Shown here: positions 37,801 to 49,650 of the stretch, piece after piece
Layout of the letters: each line of letters begins with the position of its first letter
How positions within the stretch are numbered: the first letter of the stretch is position 1
DNA from: Atopsyche davidsoni
Lineage: Eukaryota > Arthropoda > Insecta > Trichoptera > Hydrobiosidae
Length of the DNA: 64,000 nucleotides
Direction: 5' to 3'
Assembly: GCA_022113835.1 (NCBI GenBank)
Contig: JAILWY010000007.1
Coordinates: 687,001 to 751,000 of the forward strand
Notes under the pieces: model-generated
Told to the model about the DNA's origin: nothing
Database searches by the model: none
The model's input: only the letters and a program-made list of their open reading frames with translations
Translations under genes and position numbers: made by a program

Positions 37801-39235
37801 AAAAACCTTAAAGAAAAGAAAAAGACCTTTATTTTATTTAAAATAAAATTGTACGATTAAATTCTACTGTCACTGATATTAAATATTATAAATCAAAGGT
37901 GTTGACTTCTATGAAGTTTTGTCGAGTGTAATCGCTCCTTTATGCTGGAGTAGAAAATCTGAAATATTCCTAACGACCTCATAACGAGCGACTATCACCT
38001 TTTTTCAGTCCTTCTTTCCAATATTACATTTCACAGGAGCACTTCAGTCTCCGGTCGTACTAAAAACAATGCTGCGATTTCTCAATTTGAATAAATTTAT
38101 AATTTGTATGCCGAGATTAGATTTATCGTATAATTTATGGTTTTTGATAATGGCCTGTCGATAACAATAACATCGATCATTTTAATGCTCGACATCCTCT
38201 CTTAATAACCATCGACATCATCATCAGTTGCAATTTTATTGCAAACCACTTTTTAAATTGTGATTTCTGTACTCGATTTTTGATAGCAAATTAATATAAG
38301 CGACATTAATTCATAATTGTGGTTTGCATATGCTTTCAGCATGGAAAAAGTTTTTGTAATTTGTTGACTCCCCATGTTAATTTTTTCTTCAATTTAAAGT
38401 AACGAGTTAATATGGTTATCACTATAATCCGATAAATAATATAAAGTTGTTCTTGTATGTATATATATAAATAACCATATCTGTATTTTTAATCTCATAT
38501 AGATAAAACAATTAACCACTGTTTTTTTTTTGTTTCAGATGCTGTCATATTTAATACGTCAAAAATAACTCAAAAAAAATAGGCGGTATACTACATTTAA
38601 TAAAAGGTTTTTAGAATAATGAATAAGCGTATATTAAGGTTCTAAAGCTAACAAATTTATGTTTAAAATAATATTAAAGATTTAAAAGTAAGTAAAAGTC
38701 ACTATAAACGCAAGATGCGATAACTTTATATGACTTTGTTATCTGCATAATTTGAAACGAAGAATAAAGCGACTCTGGAATGAGCCAGCAGACTGTTATT
38801 TTCTATAAAAAAAACTCCAAAGTGTATAAAGAAACGTGAAAGCCACTTTTTTGTTTTTTTTTAAATAAAATTATGAAATAAAGAAACTCAACTGAAGTGT
38901 TACACTTTGGATCCTCGTAAAACTAAACAAATTATTATACTCATAAAGTTTTACTCAAATATATAATTTTTATCATAAAAAAAAAACTTAAAATATATAT
39001 TAAAGTGAACGAGTTTAGGTTTCATAACTTAAATATGTTACCCGCTTGATATGCAAAATTAGATTTCAGTTCAGATGGCTGAATTTTAAGTTTTGAAAAC
39101 CGTTTTATTAACGTGTTAAAAATATTATAAAAAAATAATGGGATTTAAATTGTTGCAGTAAATATAATAAAACAATAAATTTAAAAAAAATTGAGTGTGA
39201 ACATTCAGTGAAAAATACAAGTATTTAAAAAAAAA
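34867..39235. other. No gene seen upstream of the receptor exon
   Basis: AT-rich. A patch at 36680-36900 is GC-richer with overlapping short frames on both strands but no domain. Possible acceptor for a leader intron: TTGTTGCAG ending at 39158. Confidence 0.5.
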
Positions 39236-39262
39236 ATGACAGTAGTGTACATGAGTGTCTGA
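39236..39262 (+). promoter_or_regulatory. Short upstream ORF in the receptor 5' leader
   Basis: An ATG at 39236 opens an eight-codon ORF that ends in TGA at 39260-39262, 16 bases before the receptor ATG. It contains a second in-frame ATG at 39251. If the transcript leader includes this stretch, it could lower translation of the main ORF. This is true only if the leader exon starts upstream of 39236; a possible acceptor (TTGTTGCAG) ends at 39158. Confidence 0.4.
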
Positions 39263-39278
39263 TTAATCAGTCAGTAAA

Positions 39279-39518
39279 ATGGGTGACCTGTGGCCGCCGC
39301 TGGCCGCCTCCACCCTGGCCACGGAGGTGGGCCTGAATGGCAGCGCCGAGAACCTGACGGAGTACCCTGATGATGACCAGGACCTGTCGGAGCTGCTGCT
39401 GTTCGTGGACTACCCCACGCCCCTCCTGCGGTTCGCCTCGGCCTGCTGCGTCATCTTCATGATGGTCGGCATCCCTGGGAACCTGATCACCATCGCAGCC
39501 CTGGCCAGGTGCAAAAAG
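39279..39518 (+). CDS. Tre1: First coding exon of a Tre1/moody-group G-protein-coupled receptor (partial gene)
   Basis: The exon encodes exactly 80 codons of a rhodopsin-family receptor N-terminus. Residues 1-48 form an acidic extracellular tail with two N-glycosylation sequons (N20-G-S and N25-L-T). Residues about 49-76 form the first membrane helix, ending in GIPGNLIT (N68 is the conserved TM1 asparagine) and ALARCKK. This ending is what I remember of insect Tre1-type receptors, which act in germ-cell and glial migration and in epithelial or blood-brain-barrier signalling; the family call rests on memory, not a search. The start has a favourable context (A at -3, G at +4) and follows an in-frame TAA at 39264. 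The frame runs on to 39761, but that extension is AT-rich and unlike a receptor, so I end the exon at the GTAAGT donor (phase 0). TM2-TM7 are not in the window. Tre1 and moody cannot be fully separated from this exon alone. Confidence 0.82.
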
Positions 39519-39524
39519 GTAAGT
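39519..39524 (+). other. Splice donor of the receptor exon
   Basis: AAAAAG|GTAAGT is a strong consensus donor. The protein stops looking like a receptor and base composition falls from GC-rich to AT-rich at this point. The intron is phase 0. No matching acceptor with TM2-like coding sequence was seen between here and 64000. Confidence 0.85.
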
Positions 39525-42499
39525 TTGTTCTCCACCTTACTTTATTATTTTTACTTCAAATTTTATTATTATTTCGATACGTTATTGTTTCGATACTTTA
39601 CCACTTTACCGATTCAACCACAATGGCTCCATTACCTGATCAACGATGCTGAGTTATCAATCAGAACCCGAGGAGGCTTAGTATGCTTGAAACTATACTG
39701 CATCCTTCTCAAAACAAGTTTTACAAAATTACAATGCAGTTATCAAGATTTAGAAACATAGTTTTAACGTTTTTGTAGAAATATTACACATGTGTAAATG
39801 CAAATGATTTGTGGAATCCGAGAGCTCGCGTCAGTAGGAAGTGTCAGGTATTTACATGAGGTCTGGTTTTCCCATTAAAACAATTTTTAAACCCAAAAAA
39901 AAACCGACAGGATTGGCCAAAACATACATACATTCGGCTACAACAATGTCATAACTCGGATTATTTACATCTCATACAAACATCCATTGTTATAATATCA
40001 TTTACGTTCGTTTCATTCCTTATCAATTGGAAGTGTCCAACAGATACTATGACGCGTTACATTGACCTCCCAGAATGTACTTAAACAGTTGTTCACGAGC
40101 TCTACTTATCTGACCGCACTATTGTCCGTATTGCACTGCTATCGCATGCATGCAACCATTAAAATAAACAGCAATAGCAACGACGACTTATTTGTTCAAA
40201 ATCAAACCTTCACATAAAACAGAGTAAGTAATCACAGAAGCGATACTTTTTTTCCATTTCGAGTTACACCTCCCCAATCCGCCTTTCCCATCACCTTCCC
40301 TTTTTAGAGAAATTACATGCGAATGCATTACTTATATACTTGAACCAAATAATTATTTTTATATATATAATTATAATATTTAAATAGATAATAATATTTT
40401 AAGCCTTACTCAAGCCAACATGCGGCATGATTTCTTTCATGTGAATATTTTCAAACGTATTTAACTTATCAAAGACGCAAACAATTGATTTTCTGATAAT
40501 TACTAAAAAAATTATAAAATAAATTCGTATTTATTTCCCAAACAAGTCTTGCGTATGATAATATACACTGATATTCATAAAGTAAATAAGTTTAAAAAGT
40601 TCATCTCAACACGTTGAAGGCAGACACTTCTAAGAGTAATTTCTTATGATTATGCATGTATGCAGATCAGATTTGTTTATAATTAAGATCCCGCCTTCTT
40701 TTATTATTAAAGATTTTTGCTTAATTGCAATTAACAAAAATTATGTAGAAACATTATTTGAATGAACCGAAAACTTAAACTACTGCGCGTTTTTATATAA
40801 AAATAAATATGCAAAGTAAAAATTGAAATAGTAAAAAGTCAAGATTTATATTATATTATAATTCTACAAGACGCGATGCAAACAGTGCTCATAATTATAC
40901 TTATTTTATTGAAAAATATCAGAAATATTTATTATGTTTTAATCAACTATGAATAAAATCGAAACTACTATATTTTGCAGACAGCTGGAACTCTCTCATC
41001 ATGTAAAGGCATTCATAGACATATGTTTTATTTATAAATACGTTGAGCTATATCTTTACTTTTGACTTATGGCGAAGCGCTATTTCGTGCTTTTAAAGAC
41101 ATAGACGTGTGGAGCGATCAGGCTTAGACGACTCAGGCATTTTCTTCTAAAAACAAATAAGTGCCTAGATTGCTTCTAGAGTCCCTAACACGCGAAACCT
41201 CTCCAAACTAATAGATTCTGGGGTCCACTCTTTGTATCGAGCCGGAGTCTACAGTCGGTGACCACTAAAGCAGCTTTCTTGCTCTCAATCACGATGCATT
41301 ATGGAGCCTTCTATAATTTCATTTAAGGTTCTATTTATATGTTTCTTATCGACAAGACCATTCAATTTCTATTTATAAGCTTTTACATAGCAGATAATTT
41401 CCATCCATTATTATTCTAGTACCTATGACTATTGAAGTGCTGATTTTTTTTACTGTATTTTTTGTTTTTACTTCATATTTTTTTGTTATTTATTTCAATA
41501 TCGAATCAATTTACTCAAATCAAAAGGCACAGTACATTTTATCTTGAGTGCCTTTTACCAGGACATCACTTGTACTTAAAAAAGTAACAAATATAACAGC
41601 CAAATGACTGTAAAATATTTGATTTTGTGTTATTTTAACTTTCCAACTTCCGACGTTCATTTTATGGTGTTGCTTTTGCCATGTTTTTTTTATTCTTAAT
41701 AAATTTAAAAATAAAGTTTCAAATAGCATAAATATTATACATAAAGAAAGAAGTACTCCATAGCTAGTAGATTTATTAAACTGAACACTCTGATATGCAC
41801 CGTAATATATGAACACATACAGTATACATCACGAAAATCCTCTTTTGATGCAGGTTTTATTTAAAACCCACTTTTGAACAATAAAACAAACTACAAGTAC
41901 GTTGGTAATTTGTTATGCGTGCTTTTGTTAATGTGTGTTTCATTTTTGACTTATCACTCGTACAGATAAATAGATGTGATTATAATCATTGCGTTCAGAT
42001 TTTTAAAGCTTGAGTGTTTCCTGCACGTGGAAAAGATATTTAAGAACGACCCCCTCGTGCTTGTCTTCAGAGGTCAACAGAGCCTCCTTGTGGTCACTAA
42101 ACACGCATGCCAGCCTCCCTGGCCACGACCTTGCCGCGAATCTAAACTTAACAAGATTCTTTCGGAGCAAATAAATACTCTCGACTGATGCGACCTTTGC
42201 TGAAACGCGACGCCCCATAGTGTAGTCGTAAATATAGGGAATTCACCCAAACCCTCCCCGACTAGTCCTGCTCGCAGGGTATAATAAATAATGCTATAAT
42301 ATTCGTAATTTGTAACTTTATATCTTGTTAAAGTACTACCGAAAGACGGAACGGGTGGAGTCGAAAAGTTGGTTGATTTGTAAAATCGACTTTTTTTTCT
42401 ACTGCGTATAAGTTTCATCAAGCATAAAATTGAGCAAAAAATTAAAAAAGAAGAAAATATGTTTATTAGTTCTTTTAAAAATATCATAGTTTGCTGGAA
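39525..42499. other. Receptor intron, left part
   Basis: AT-rich intronic sequence. No second receptor exon, which would be expected to open with VRNATA-like coding and TM2. Confidence 0.6.
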
Positions 42500-42930
42500 A
42501 TTTGAATATATAATTGATAATGAGTAAGTAGATTAAAGAAACTCTAAAGAAATGTACTTAGTAACAAGTGCGTGTATTGGCTTAATTAAATAGACTTTAA
42601 AAATAATAATATCCAGATCGGATTTAAATGCTTCACTCAGTACTTTGTGTTTAAAGTCTAGTATTGCAAGTCACACAATTTTTAATTTGCATAATAAGTA
42701 CGTTGTTTAATTATAGGATATGATTGTTTAAAATTCTTGTCTAGTACTAGTGATTCGTTAGCATAAATGGTAATGCACCTACCATGTAAGCTTGGGGATG
42801 TGGGTTCGAATCTCTTTAAGAGTCTCTTTAATTAATTTTCAATATTTGAAAAAATGTACTTAATCATTATCAACCTGTATAGGCAAAATCGTAATTCCTG
42901 TGAGACGGTCTTCACAAAAAAAAATCAATA
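42500..42930. mobile_element. tRNA-like fold-back element, second subfamily (copy 2, deleted)
   Basis: In opposite orientation to the 30.4 kb copy. Shared parts are the tRNA-like module, the AGTACTAG...GATTCGTTAGC region, the AATATTTGAAAAAATGTACT stretch and the terminal CCTGTGAGACGGTCTTCAC. The part upstream of the module (TCCAGATCGG... to the AAAGTCTAG region) is also related to 51780-51840 in the perfect fold-back. A deletion has removed the end of the T arm, and the left arm is mostly lost. Confidence 0.7.
42752..42812 (+). pseudogene. Truncated tRNA-like module in copy 2
   Basis: It starts GATTCGTTAGCATAAATGG and reaches GGGTTCGAATC, then joins a downstream segment with the 3' T stem and acceptor strand missing. 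The A box is recognisable and the B box nearly complete. Confidence 0.65.
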
Positions 42931-45900
42931 ATATGAATATATAATGTTTAAAAAAACCTATTATAATTTACTTTTGTGGGGAAAAAAATTAAATTTATAA
43001 GAAAACTATAGTTGCTCAACTCGTGTTTCCGCAATAAAAAAATTAATATTTATTCTCCATTGCGAGTTTCTCATTAGTCTGTTATTCAGTATTACTTTTT
43101 CTCTGGTTGCATCTTCAGCTTCTTAGTATATTTCATAAATAAAAATATGAAAAAAATATTTAAAGCTAACTTTAAAAACTGCAATTAACGCGATTTCATG
43201 AAAATCTACTAACTTTTTGTACCTGAAATTTTGGTAAATGCAAAAAAACCGCACTCAGCGTCAATTTAAAACTAACCACCCTGGCAAAAAACTACGCATT
43301 ATACAATTTCCCAATTTAAATTTGGCTAAGGGTCTAGGTCCCGTAATCGAGGTTTTTTGATCATTTTCCAGTCCGTTTTGCGAAAAATTGACTGCACCAA
43401 TCAATTTTTTTTTTTATTTCTTATAAATTTACTATTAATATATATTTTACTAAAATATGTGTTTTTCCGATTGAAGTGTAGGAATTTGGAGATTCGTTAT
43501 GTCCCTCTAAACATTTAAAAGTCTTTTTTTTAAATTGGAATTAAAAGATTAAATATAAACCATGTGCGATAAATTATTTTAAAAATTGAAAAAAAAATCT
43601 TTAACAAACTTTGGTTTTGAAAAGTCGTCATTTTATCCAATTTTTCAACATCTTCAAGATTTTATTTTACCTGAAAATGGACGTAAATTAAATGATAAAA
43701 AATAGGTAAATATAATTTATAGTTTTTTCAATACTCTGTAAAAAAATCAACTTTTAATATAGAAAAATAAAGTGACAATTAAATTAATTAAATGACATGA
43801 TTTCGCCAGGTACCGGTTGGACACCAGAGGCAATTAAAAGGCTGGAAGCAACTGCCTTAAGGACAAATGCATTCAGCCTTGTTAAAATGTAGACACGCGG
43901 TTTCAGCAGGTGACCACAAAGCCTCGCTTGATTGAGATCCGTGAAAATCCAACAATTAAAGCTATTCATTACAGGTGCCTGAAGGGCGGAGATTTATCCA
44001 GACCACCTCAGCTGCGATCCGTCTTGTTATTCAGGTGCGCGGTGCGAATTTTAATGGTCGCCTTTAATTAAATTCCCCATGTCCGTTGGAATACTTGCCT
44101 ACACGTTTTAAATATAAATCAACAGTAACGTTATTATTAAACGGAATATAAGCCTACGGTTCTATATATTATATTGAATAATATTTATAAATTGTTGTGA
44201 AGTTATGTTCACATAAAACGTAGCAAGCTTATTGAAGATTCACTGAGAATTTGCTGAGAAATAAAAATAAACCGAAGTTTATTATTGTGTTTTGTCTATA
44301 AGCTTTATTATATTTCTGTCATGTTAACACTTAATTAATTAAAGAAGTCAAATACAACTTTAGCAATTCCAGCCATTTCGTTGTTTTTCATGTTCATTTT
44401 AGCATGAAGAAGAATTGTAATCTTAGTCATAATCTACCGTTCTAAGAATAAAACAATCATTGTAACTTGTGTCATCAAAAATTTTACTATTTTCTTTTAT
44501 CTAACATCTCTCAGCTTCCCTAAAAGAACTGTACGAATAAAAGCGGTCCCAATTTGTATTTGAATAACTTTGTTATTTGAGTACACCTCACCTCATATTT
44601 GTGACTTGCTTCATAATATCGGTGCATTTTGTTTAATTGTGATATTTTATAGAAGCTACAATTGGTATTTCCAGAGTCCATGTCCGGCCAGATAACGCAT
44701 TTCTAATAAATGTTCGATTAAACGATAGTGATTCAAGAATTCAGCGTAATACACGCATCGTGAATCACATCCTTGTGCAACGTGCATACAAATTTACATT
44801 TCTTCTATTACTCTGAAGACTGATAATTATTCTATTTCACAGGAAGATACTAAACATGTTACATACCGTTCAATCTTATATTTTTTTTATGAGTTTTCAC
44901 CGATTTTACAAATCTGTAAAATTTGTGGTTATTAAAGTAATTTAAACAAAGCATCTGTGCTTATATGTTAACACTGTTACGTCTCAATCTTGCAATATAT
45001 ATTTTTTTGCAAATTGTGTTATCACAATTTACACATATGATAATACCACGAATTCAATAATTTTGGGAATATGCTGACATTTATTATTTTTGGATATTTT
45101 AAACATATTTTTTGTAAATAAAATATCTAGTTGATTAATCTGAAACATGTTTGAAATCACTATATATATATTTATCACCACTAGTATACCTTGAATATAA
45201 ACCAACCTATATTTTTATGTCAACCAATGACAAACTTATAGATCGGCGTGTAAATTTTCCACTAGAAAATGATATGCATCTTTCAACACACACCACTTAT
45301 CAAAGATTGTATTTCTGTTTTATTTACTTAACATTATTACTACAAATAAATTAAAAATTTGTATTCGACAAAAATGTTAATTCTAAAATAGTAAGCATAT
45401 ATTTAAAAATAATATATCATCTCGTTGGTGTATTCATATATTCAAAGTAAGTAAAGCACTCTTAAGTGAATAATAAAACGCATTATTAACTTGATAATTC
45501 ATTGAATAACCATACATTTAATTTTTATCAAATAGAAATTCTTCATAAATTCCATGGTCAGTGAAATATTTCATAATAAGTTCAAAAGTTTCAGGGCCTT
45601 TAGCTAATAAGTCTCATTCTTGTAATGGAACGATTTTTAAGGGATGATGAATGGCAATGATAAAAATAGTAGAAAAAGGCTCCATATGGGAGCCAAAACG
45701 CTTATGGAAACGCTCCTGGACAAAGCATATCACGCGAGAATATAATTTGGATTAAAATTTCAAAAATATTAAAAATAAAAGCTAATTTATAATTTCATTT
45801 CTTCGTTCGTTTTATTTTATTTAGCGAAAGCATCGTAAAATAAAACACGCAGAATAAACCGCTAATATCTTTTACTTCTTCATTTTATTTTTTTAGCTTA

Positions 45901-46820
45901 GTTTTGCGGAACCAATTTTAGAGGTCGTAATTAAGAAATGTAATATTTTTAAGATTGCCTTTTTATCTCTCGGCAGTATCGCCGGAGTGAGAAAACCTGC
46001 TATGCTTTATATGAGACGTGCGGTTTTTGCTGAAAACGTTTTTTTCTTTATTACTACCCCGTTCAATGAAGGCTTTTGTACTTTATAAAAACCTGAAATC
46101 ATCTGACACCCTTTTTGGTCGTTTGTTTTATCTAAGCAGTTACTTTTCGTGGCTGAATTATGAAATTTCATACTTTCTAATACATAATTTATATTTTAAT
46201 ACTTCTCCTTTCTTGCGCCGCGGCTTAAATATATTTTATTAATGAAGACTTCCCGCAGTTACAATGTTACTTAATACAGAATATTTTACAATATTAACGA
46301 CTTTTATCTAACAATTAATCAATGTTGCTCTCAATATTTCTCAAAACACACACACATTAAAAATATTGAAATAATAAAAAATTAAGTATTAAAGATAGAA
46401 AATACGAGGCTTCCAATTTTTGATCAAACAGGCCAAAAAGCACATTATTCCATTCGGAGGTTTTTTCCTGAAAGGGCTGACTTCTGCTTTATTACCGACC
46501 TTTCAATTGATGAGACAAATGATATGGTGGACAGATCCACGTCTCCAGTGAGCAAAGCCTCCAAGATCTTAGCAACCTGTCAGTGAGTATCTCTGAATCA
46601 TTAGAACAAGTGGACTAGTGGTAAAAGTACTCCGGAAATATATTGTAATCAACCACTCAAATCTGTCTACATGACAGCTTTCAGGGCTGTCTTTTTTCAA
46701 AAATATATTGCAAATAAAGACTATTTATTTTCTAAGCATATATACTAATGCCCCCTTATTAACGTTCTAGTTCTTCTAAAACTTCTTGCCAAAACCACGA
46801 CATTTTAATGCCATTTGTAT
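42931..46820. other. Receptor intron; only dispersed repeat copy B seen
   Basis: Apart from 43318-43812 I see no gene or element. The patch 43800-44060 is less AT-rich, without coding support. Confidence 0.55.
43318..43812 (-). repeat. Dispersed repeat, copy B (inverted)
   Basis: Matches copy A in reverse complement, with landmarks CAGTCCGTTTTGCGAAAAAT, CCGATTGAAGTGTAGGAATT and GACATGATTTCGCCAGGT. Small indels separate the copies. Confidence 0.85.
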
Positions 46821-46877
46821 AGGGTGTCCCAAAATTAACGCATGATTTGAATTTGTCGCCATTTTTGCAGTAAAGTA

Positions 46878-47084
46878 TTGGAAACACTTAAAAAAAACAA
46901 TTTGACAGCTGACAGTTTAAAATTAGTAAAAATGGAGCGTTACACGATAGAAAAACGTGTCTTCATTATTGAACAATATTTCAAAAATAATGAAAGCTTG
47001 GCAGCCGCAGTTCGAAAATTTCATACAAAATATAGTCGGAATAGTGTTTTAACTTCGTCTCTCTTCGCTGTGCATGGTCATTAG
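46878..47084 (+). pseudogene. Inverted copy of the DUF4817 transposase N-terminus
   Basis: The plus-strand arm reads MERYTIEKRVFIIEQYFKNN from the second methionine (46932) and continues to KYSRNSV, as in the other arm. After that it enters the junction and loses similarity. It is the mirror copy produced by the fold-back, not a separate gene. Confidence 0.75.
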
Positions 47085-47430
47085 GCTTCAGCTCTTGTGT
47101 TAATTGAATTTTGTAAGCATGAAGACACAGATCTTTAGTTAGTATACGTTGTAGAGAGCTTCTTGAAATTTGCAATTCTTGTCCACGACGCTGAATTGAG
47201 GTTCCTGGATTGTCACCGACACTCTTACGCACTGCTTCGATATTGACATTTAAACGGCTTGTTTTTGGACGACCAGTGTGATTAGTTCAGTAATTTTTCA
47301 ATTAATCTCTTCAAACACTATTCCGACCATATTTTGTATGAAATTTTCGAACTGCGGCTGCCAAGCTTTCATTATTTTTGAAATATTGTTCAATAACGAA
47401 GACACGCTGTTCTATCGTGTAACGCCCCAT
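47085..47430 (-). pseudogene. DUF4817-type transposase, N-terminal fragment
   Basis: From the ATG at 47430 (minus strand) the frame reads 39 codons (MGRYTIEQRV...KYGRNSV) to a TGA near 47311. After a short disrupted stretch, a second frame gives GRPKTSRLNV, then VRKSVGDNPGTSIQRRGQEL and SRSSLQRILTKDLCLHAYK, and stops looking like a transposase near QLTQELKPNDHAQRRE. These are the two helix-turn-helix regions and the linker of this transposase group, which bind the terminal repeats. The DD(E/D) catalytic part is absent. A premature stop and a frame change make it a pseudogene. Confidence 0.82.
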
Positions 47431-47545
47431 TTTTACTAACCTTAAACTGTCAGCTGTCAATTGTTTTTTTTTTTAAAGTGTTTCCAAAACTTTACTGCGT
47501 CAATGGCGACAAATTCAAATCTTGCGTTAATTTTGGGACCCGTGT

Positions 47546-48099
47546 ACATATTTACCACGTTTAAAGTAACATATACGTTAGTATGGGGGCGGTTACAGAC
47601 TTGGGACTTAGTGTAATTAATTCTGTATGAAGACACATATTACCGCTGTTCAGCTGCGATACTCGTAAAACTGAATAATTCATAAAGTGTTTGCAAACAA
47701 ACCATAAGAAAGGATGTGAAGCGGCGGCGGGGTTGAGCGTATCCTCGCCCCTTCCTGCCGCAACAATCAAGCCTCGCGTGGTGTGCAGTTTGCATACCTC
47801 CCAGGCGCCGGGCCCGGCTTATTGAGTCCTTCTGGGGGAGCGTCCGAGAGGCCACCCCGAGGAAACATCGCGGGGAAATATACCGCGATGATGCTGCGAA
47901 ATGCTGAAAATGCTTTAAAAGACGCTGGCCTAGAAAATATAATATATTAACCACGGAGAGATGCACTTGCATCACAGAATAATAAAACAAGTGTCTTGGT
48001 TACAGTGCACCACAATATTGCGTCATTAATTCAGTTGACGTTGTGAGAAGTATTTTTTTGAGAAAATACGTGTCCAGTTTGCAAAGCTTCCACAATATA
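47546..48099. other. Receptor intron with GC-richer patch
   Basis: 47710-47890 is GC-richer. Overlapping frames of 69 and 116 codons on the minus strand show no domain. Confidence 0.5.
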
Positions 48100-48837
48100 C
48101 GAGGGCGGTCCGAAAAGTACTAGGCCTACAAAAAAAAAACGAAGATTTTGGAAAAGTGGCGATTTATTTCTCAAAATAGTCCATACACTTGACCCAGCGA
48201 TGCTCCAACTTTTTTAACCCATCTGAAAAATACGTTTTCTCGAGGTCTGCAAAGTAGGCCTCCGTGGCGGCGATGACCTCCTCATCCGATTTAAATTTCT
48301 GCCCGGCGAGTGATTTTTTCTACTTTGGAAACAAAAAAAATCGCACGGGGCCAAATCTGGAGAATACGGTGGATGGGGGAGCAGTTCGTAGTGCAATTCG
48401 ACTAATTTGGCAGTGGCGACGGCGGAGGTGTGAGCCGGTGCGTTGTCATGGTGGAAGAGCGCTTTTTTTCTTCGCCAAATGGGGCCGTTTTTTCTGCAAT
48501 TCGGCATCGAATCGACCCAATAATTCGGCATAGTAGAGCCCTGTGACCGTTTTACCCTTCTCCAGGTAGTCAATATAGATCACACCTTGTGAATCCCAGA
48601 AAACGGTGGCCATCACCTTTCCAGCCGATAGGACAGTCTTCGCTTTCGCTTCGTTCGCCGGGTGAAGTTTACTGTTTCGACTGTTCCTTGGTCTCTGGTG
48701 TGTACCAGTGGATCCATGTTTCGTCGACGGTCACGAAGAAGAGGCCGTCTACGAGAATGTACTACACGATAGTAAATCTATCTTGCGATACTAGCACCAT
48801 CGGGCGGTGAGGCTAAGTACTTATCGGACCGCCCTCG
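48100..48837 (-). mobile_element. Internally deleted mariner element
   Basis: It is bounded by TA dinucleotides (48098-48099 and 48838-48839) and inverted repeats that begin CGAGGGCGGTCCG on both sides and match over about 28 bases. Length is about 740 bp compared with about 1.3 kb for intact mariners. The transposase relic is on the minus strand, and the N-terminal DNA-binding half has been lost. A second, truncated end of the same family lies at 17904-17988. Confidence 0.93.
48164..48750 (-). pseudogene. Mariner transposase relic (D,D34D type)
   Basis: In minus-strand order the relic shows VDETWIHWY (first catalytic Asp, near 48725-48750), then HHDNAPAH (second Asp, near 48431-48456), then PYSPDLAPCDFF (third Asp, near 48340-48370), and a C-terminus ending LEHRWVKCMDYFEK before a stop at 48164. 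These are hallmark motifs of mariner transposases, which cut and paste at TA sites. A stop shortly after the first motif, at least one frameshift before HHDNAPAH and one after CDFF break the frame. The N-terminal helix-turn-helix region (roughly 150 residues) is missing. It is not functional. Confidence 0.92.
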
Positions 48838-49569
48838 TATATAGAAGTAAAAACGAGTTCGTTTCCATTTCAGATGAGAAATCTAAATAATTTAGCAAAA
48901 TACACAATTTTGAACGAAGTAAATAAAAAAAAAACCTCTGGGAGTGTAAGCAACCGCAATGACGCGGCGCTTTTCATCTTGTTCCCTTTCCGAAGCCTAA
49001 TGTCATTTTTACGTGCTTTGAATGAATTACGGATGAAGAGGGTAGAGCCTTTTTCAGTTTTCAGCGCCGACACGATCCTGACCGGAAACGCGCGATAGCG
49101 GGAATGAAGGCCTCTTGCTGAAAAATGCTCGTCATTTGTCTTTGTACGATGTGCCCGCATGGATTTGCATGGCTCACTCAAACAATGAATTATTGCCAGT
49201 TTCCGGTTTGTTGTAAAGACGAATGCGAAGAGTTTTGTTGGAGAATTATTAATAATGGGCGTAAAGATGTTATTTCTGTGACCATTGTTAACCGAAATCT
49301 TATTTTAAATCTGAGAGTAATTTTCATTTCTTAACAAAGTTTTTATTACTTCTTTGACCAAACTTTCACACCTAACAATATTCTTAATTATTGCTCTACT
49401 TTCTTACATCAATTTTAACGTAAGAAAGTTTTTTGAAAATCAGTAATTTTCTATCTTAATGTCTCTAGAGAGTTATACATAGAAAAATCAGATAGAACTT
49501 GCATTTCATATAATTTGAATCTCAAATATTTTTAAATAGGCTTAAATTTGGAAACAGTAATAAATATTA

Positions 49570-49650
49570 CTTTGAATATAAACCCAGAGCCACATTGCTA
49601 GCAAACAAGCGTTTTAACCACTGTACTACAACGCGACTGAACTATTTTAC
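49570..49650 (-). pseudogene. Degenerate tRNA-derived (SINE-like) sequence
   Basis: On the minus strand GTAGTACAGTGGTTAAAACGC resembles an A box and D arm, followed about 30 bases later by GGGTTTATATTC, a decayed B box. The layout is that of a tRNA-derived SINE head. No tail or target duplication was identified. Confidence 0.4.

Larger units (their letters stand above)
46821..47545 (-). mobile_element. Fold-back Tc1/mariner-like transposon (DUF4817-type)
   Basis: Two arms of about 230 bp (46821-47049 and 47313-47543) are inverted copies, both starting close to GTCCCAAAATTAACGCA at the outer edge. Each arm encodes the same transposase N-terminus, MGRYTIEQRVFVIEQYF on the minus strand and MERYTIEKRVFIIEQYF on the plus strand. 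This helix-turn-helix start is typical of the DUF4817 group of Tc1/mariner-like transposases. Between the arms lies the next part of the transposase on the minus strand only. The catalytic domain is missing, so the structure is a dead 5' end joined to an inverted copy of itself. Confidence 0.85.

Noticed and set aside
39519..39761. Extension of the receptor frame past 39518
   Set aside because: The extra residues are AT-driven and unlike TM2 of the family, and the GTAAGT donor at 39519 fits the composition change.
25516..43812. Terminal repeats of an 18-kb Polinton/Maverick-like element
   Set aside because: Spacing and inverted orientation fit, but the interior holds a host receptor exon and unrelated repeats, with no DNA polymerase, integrase or capsid genes, and the copies are diverged.
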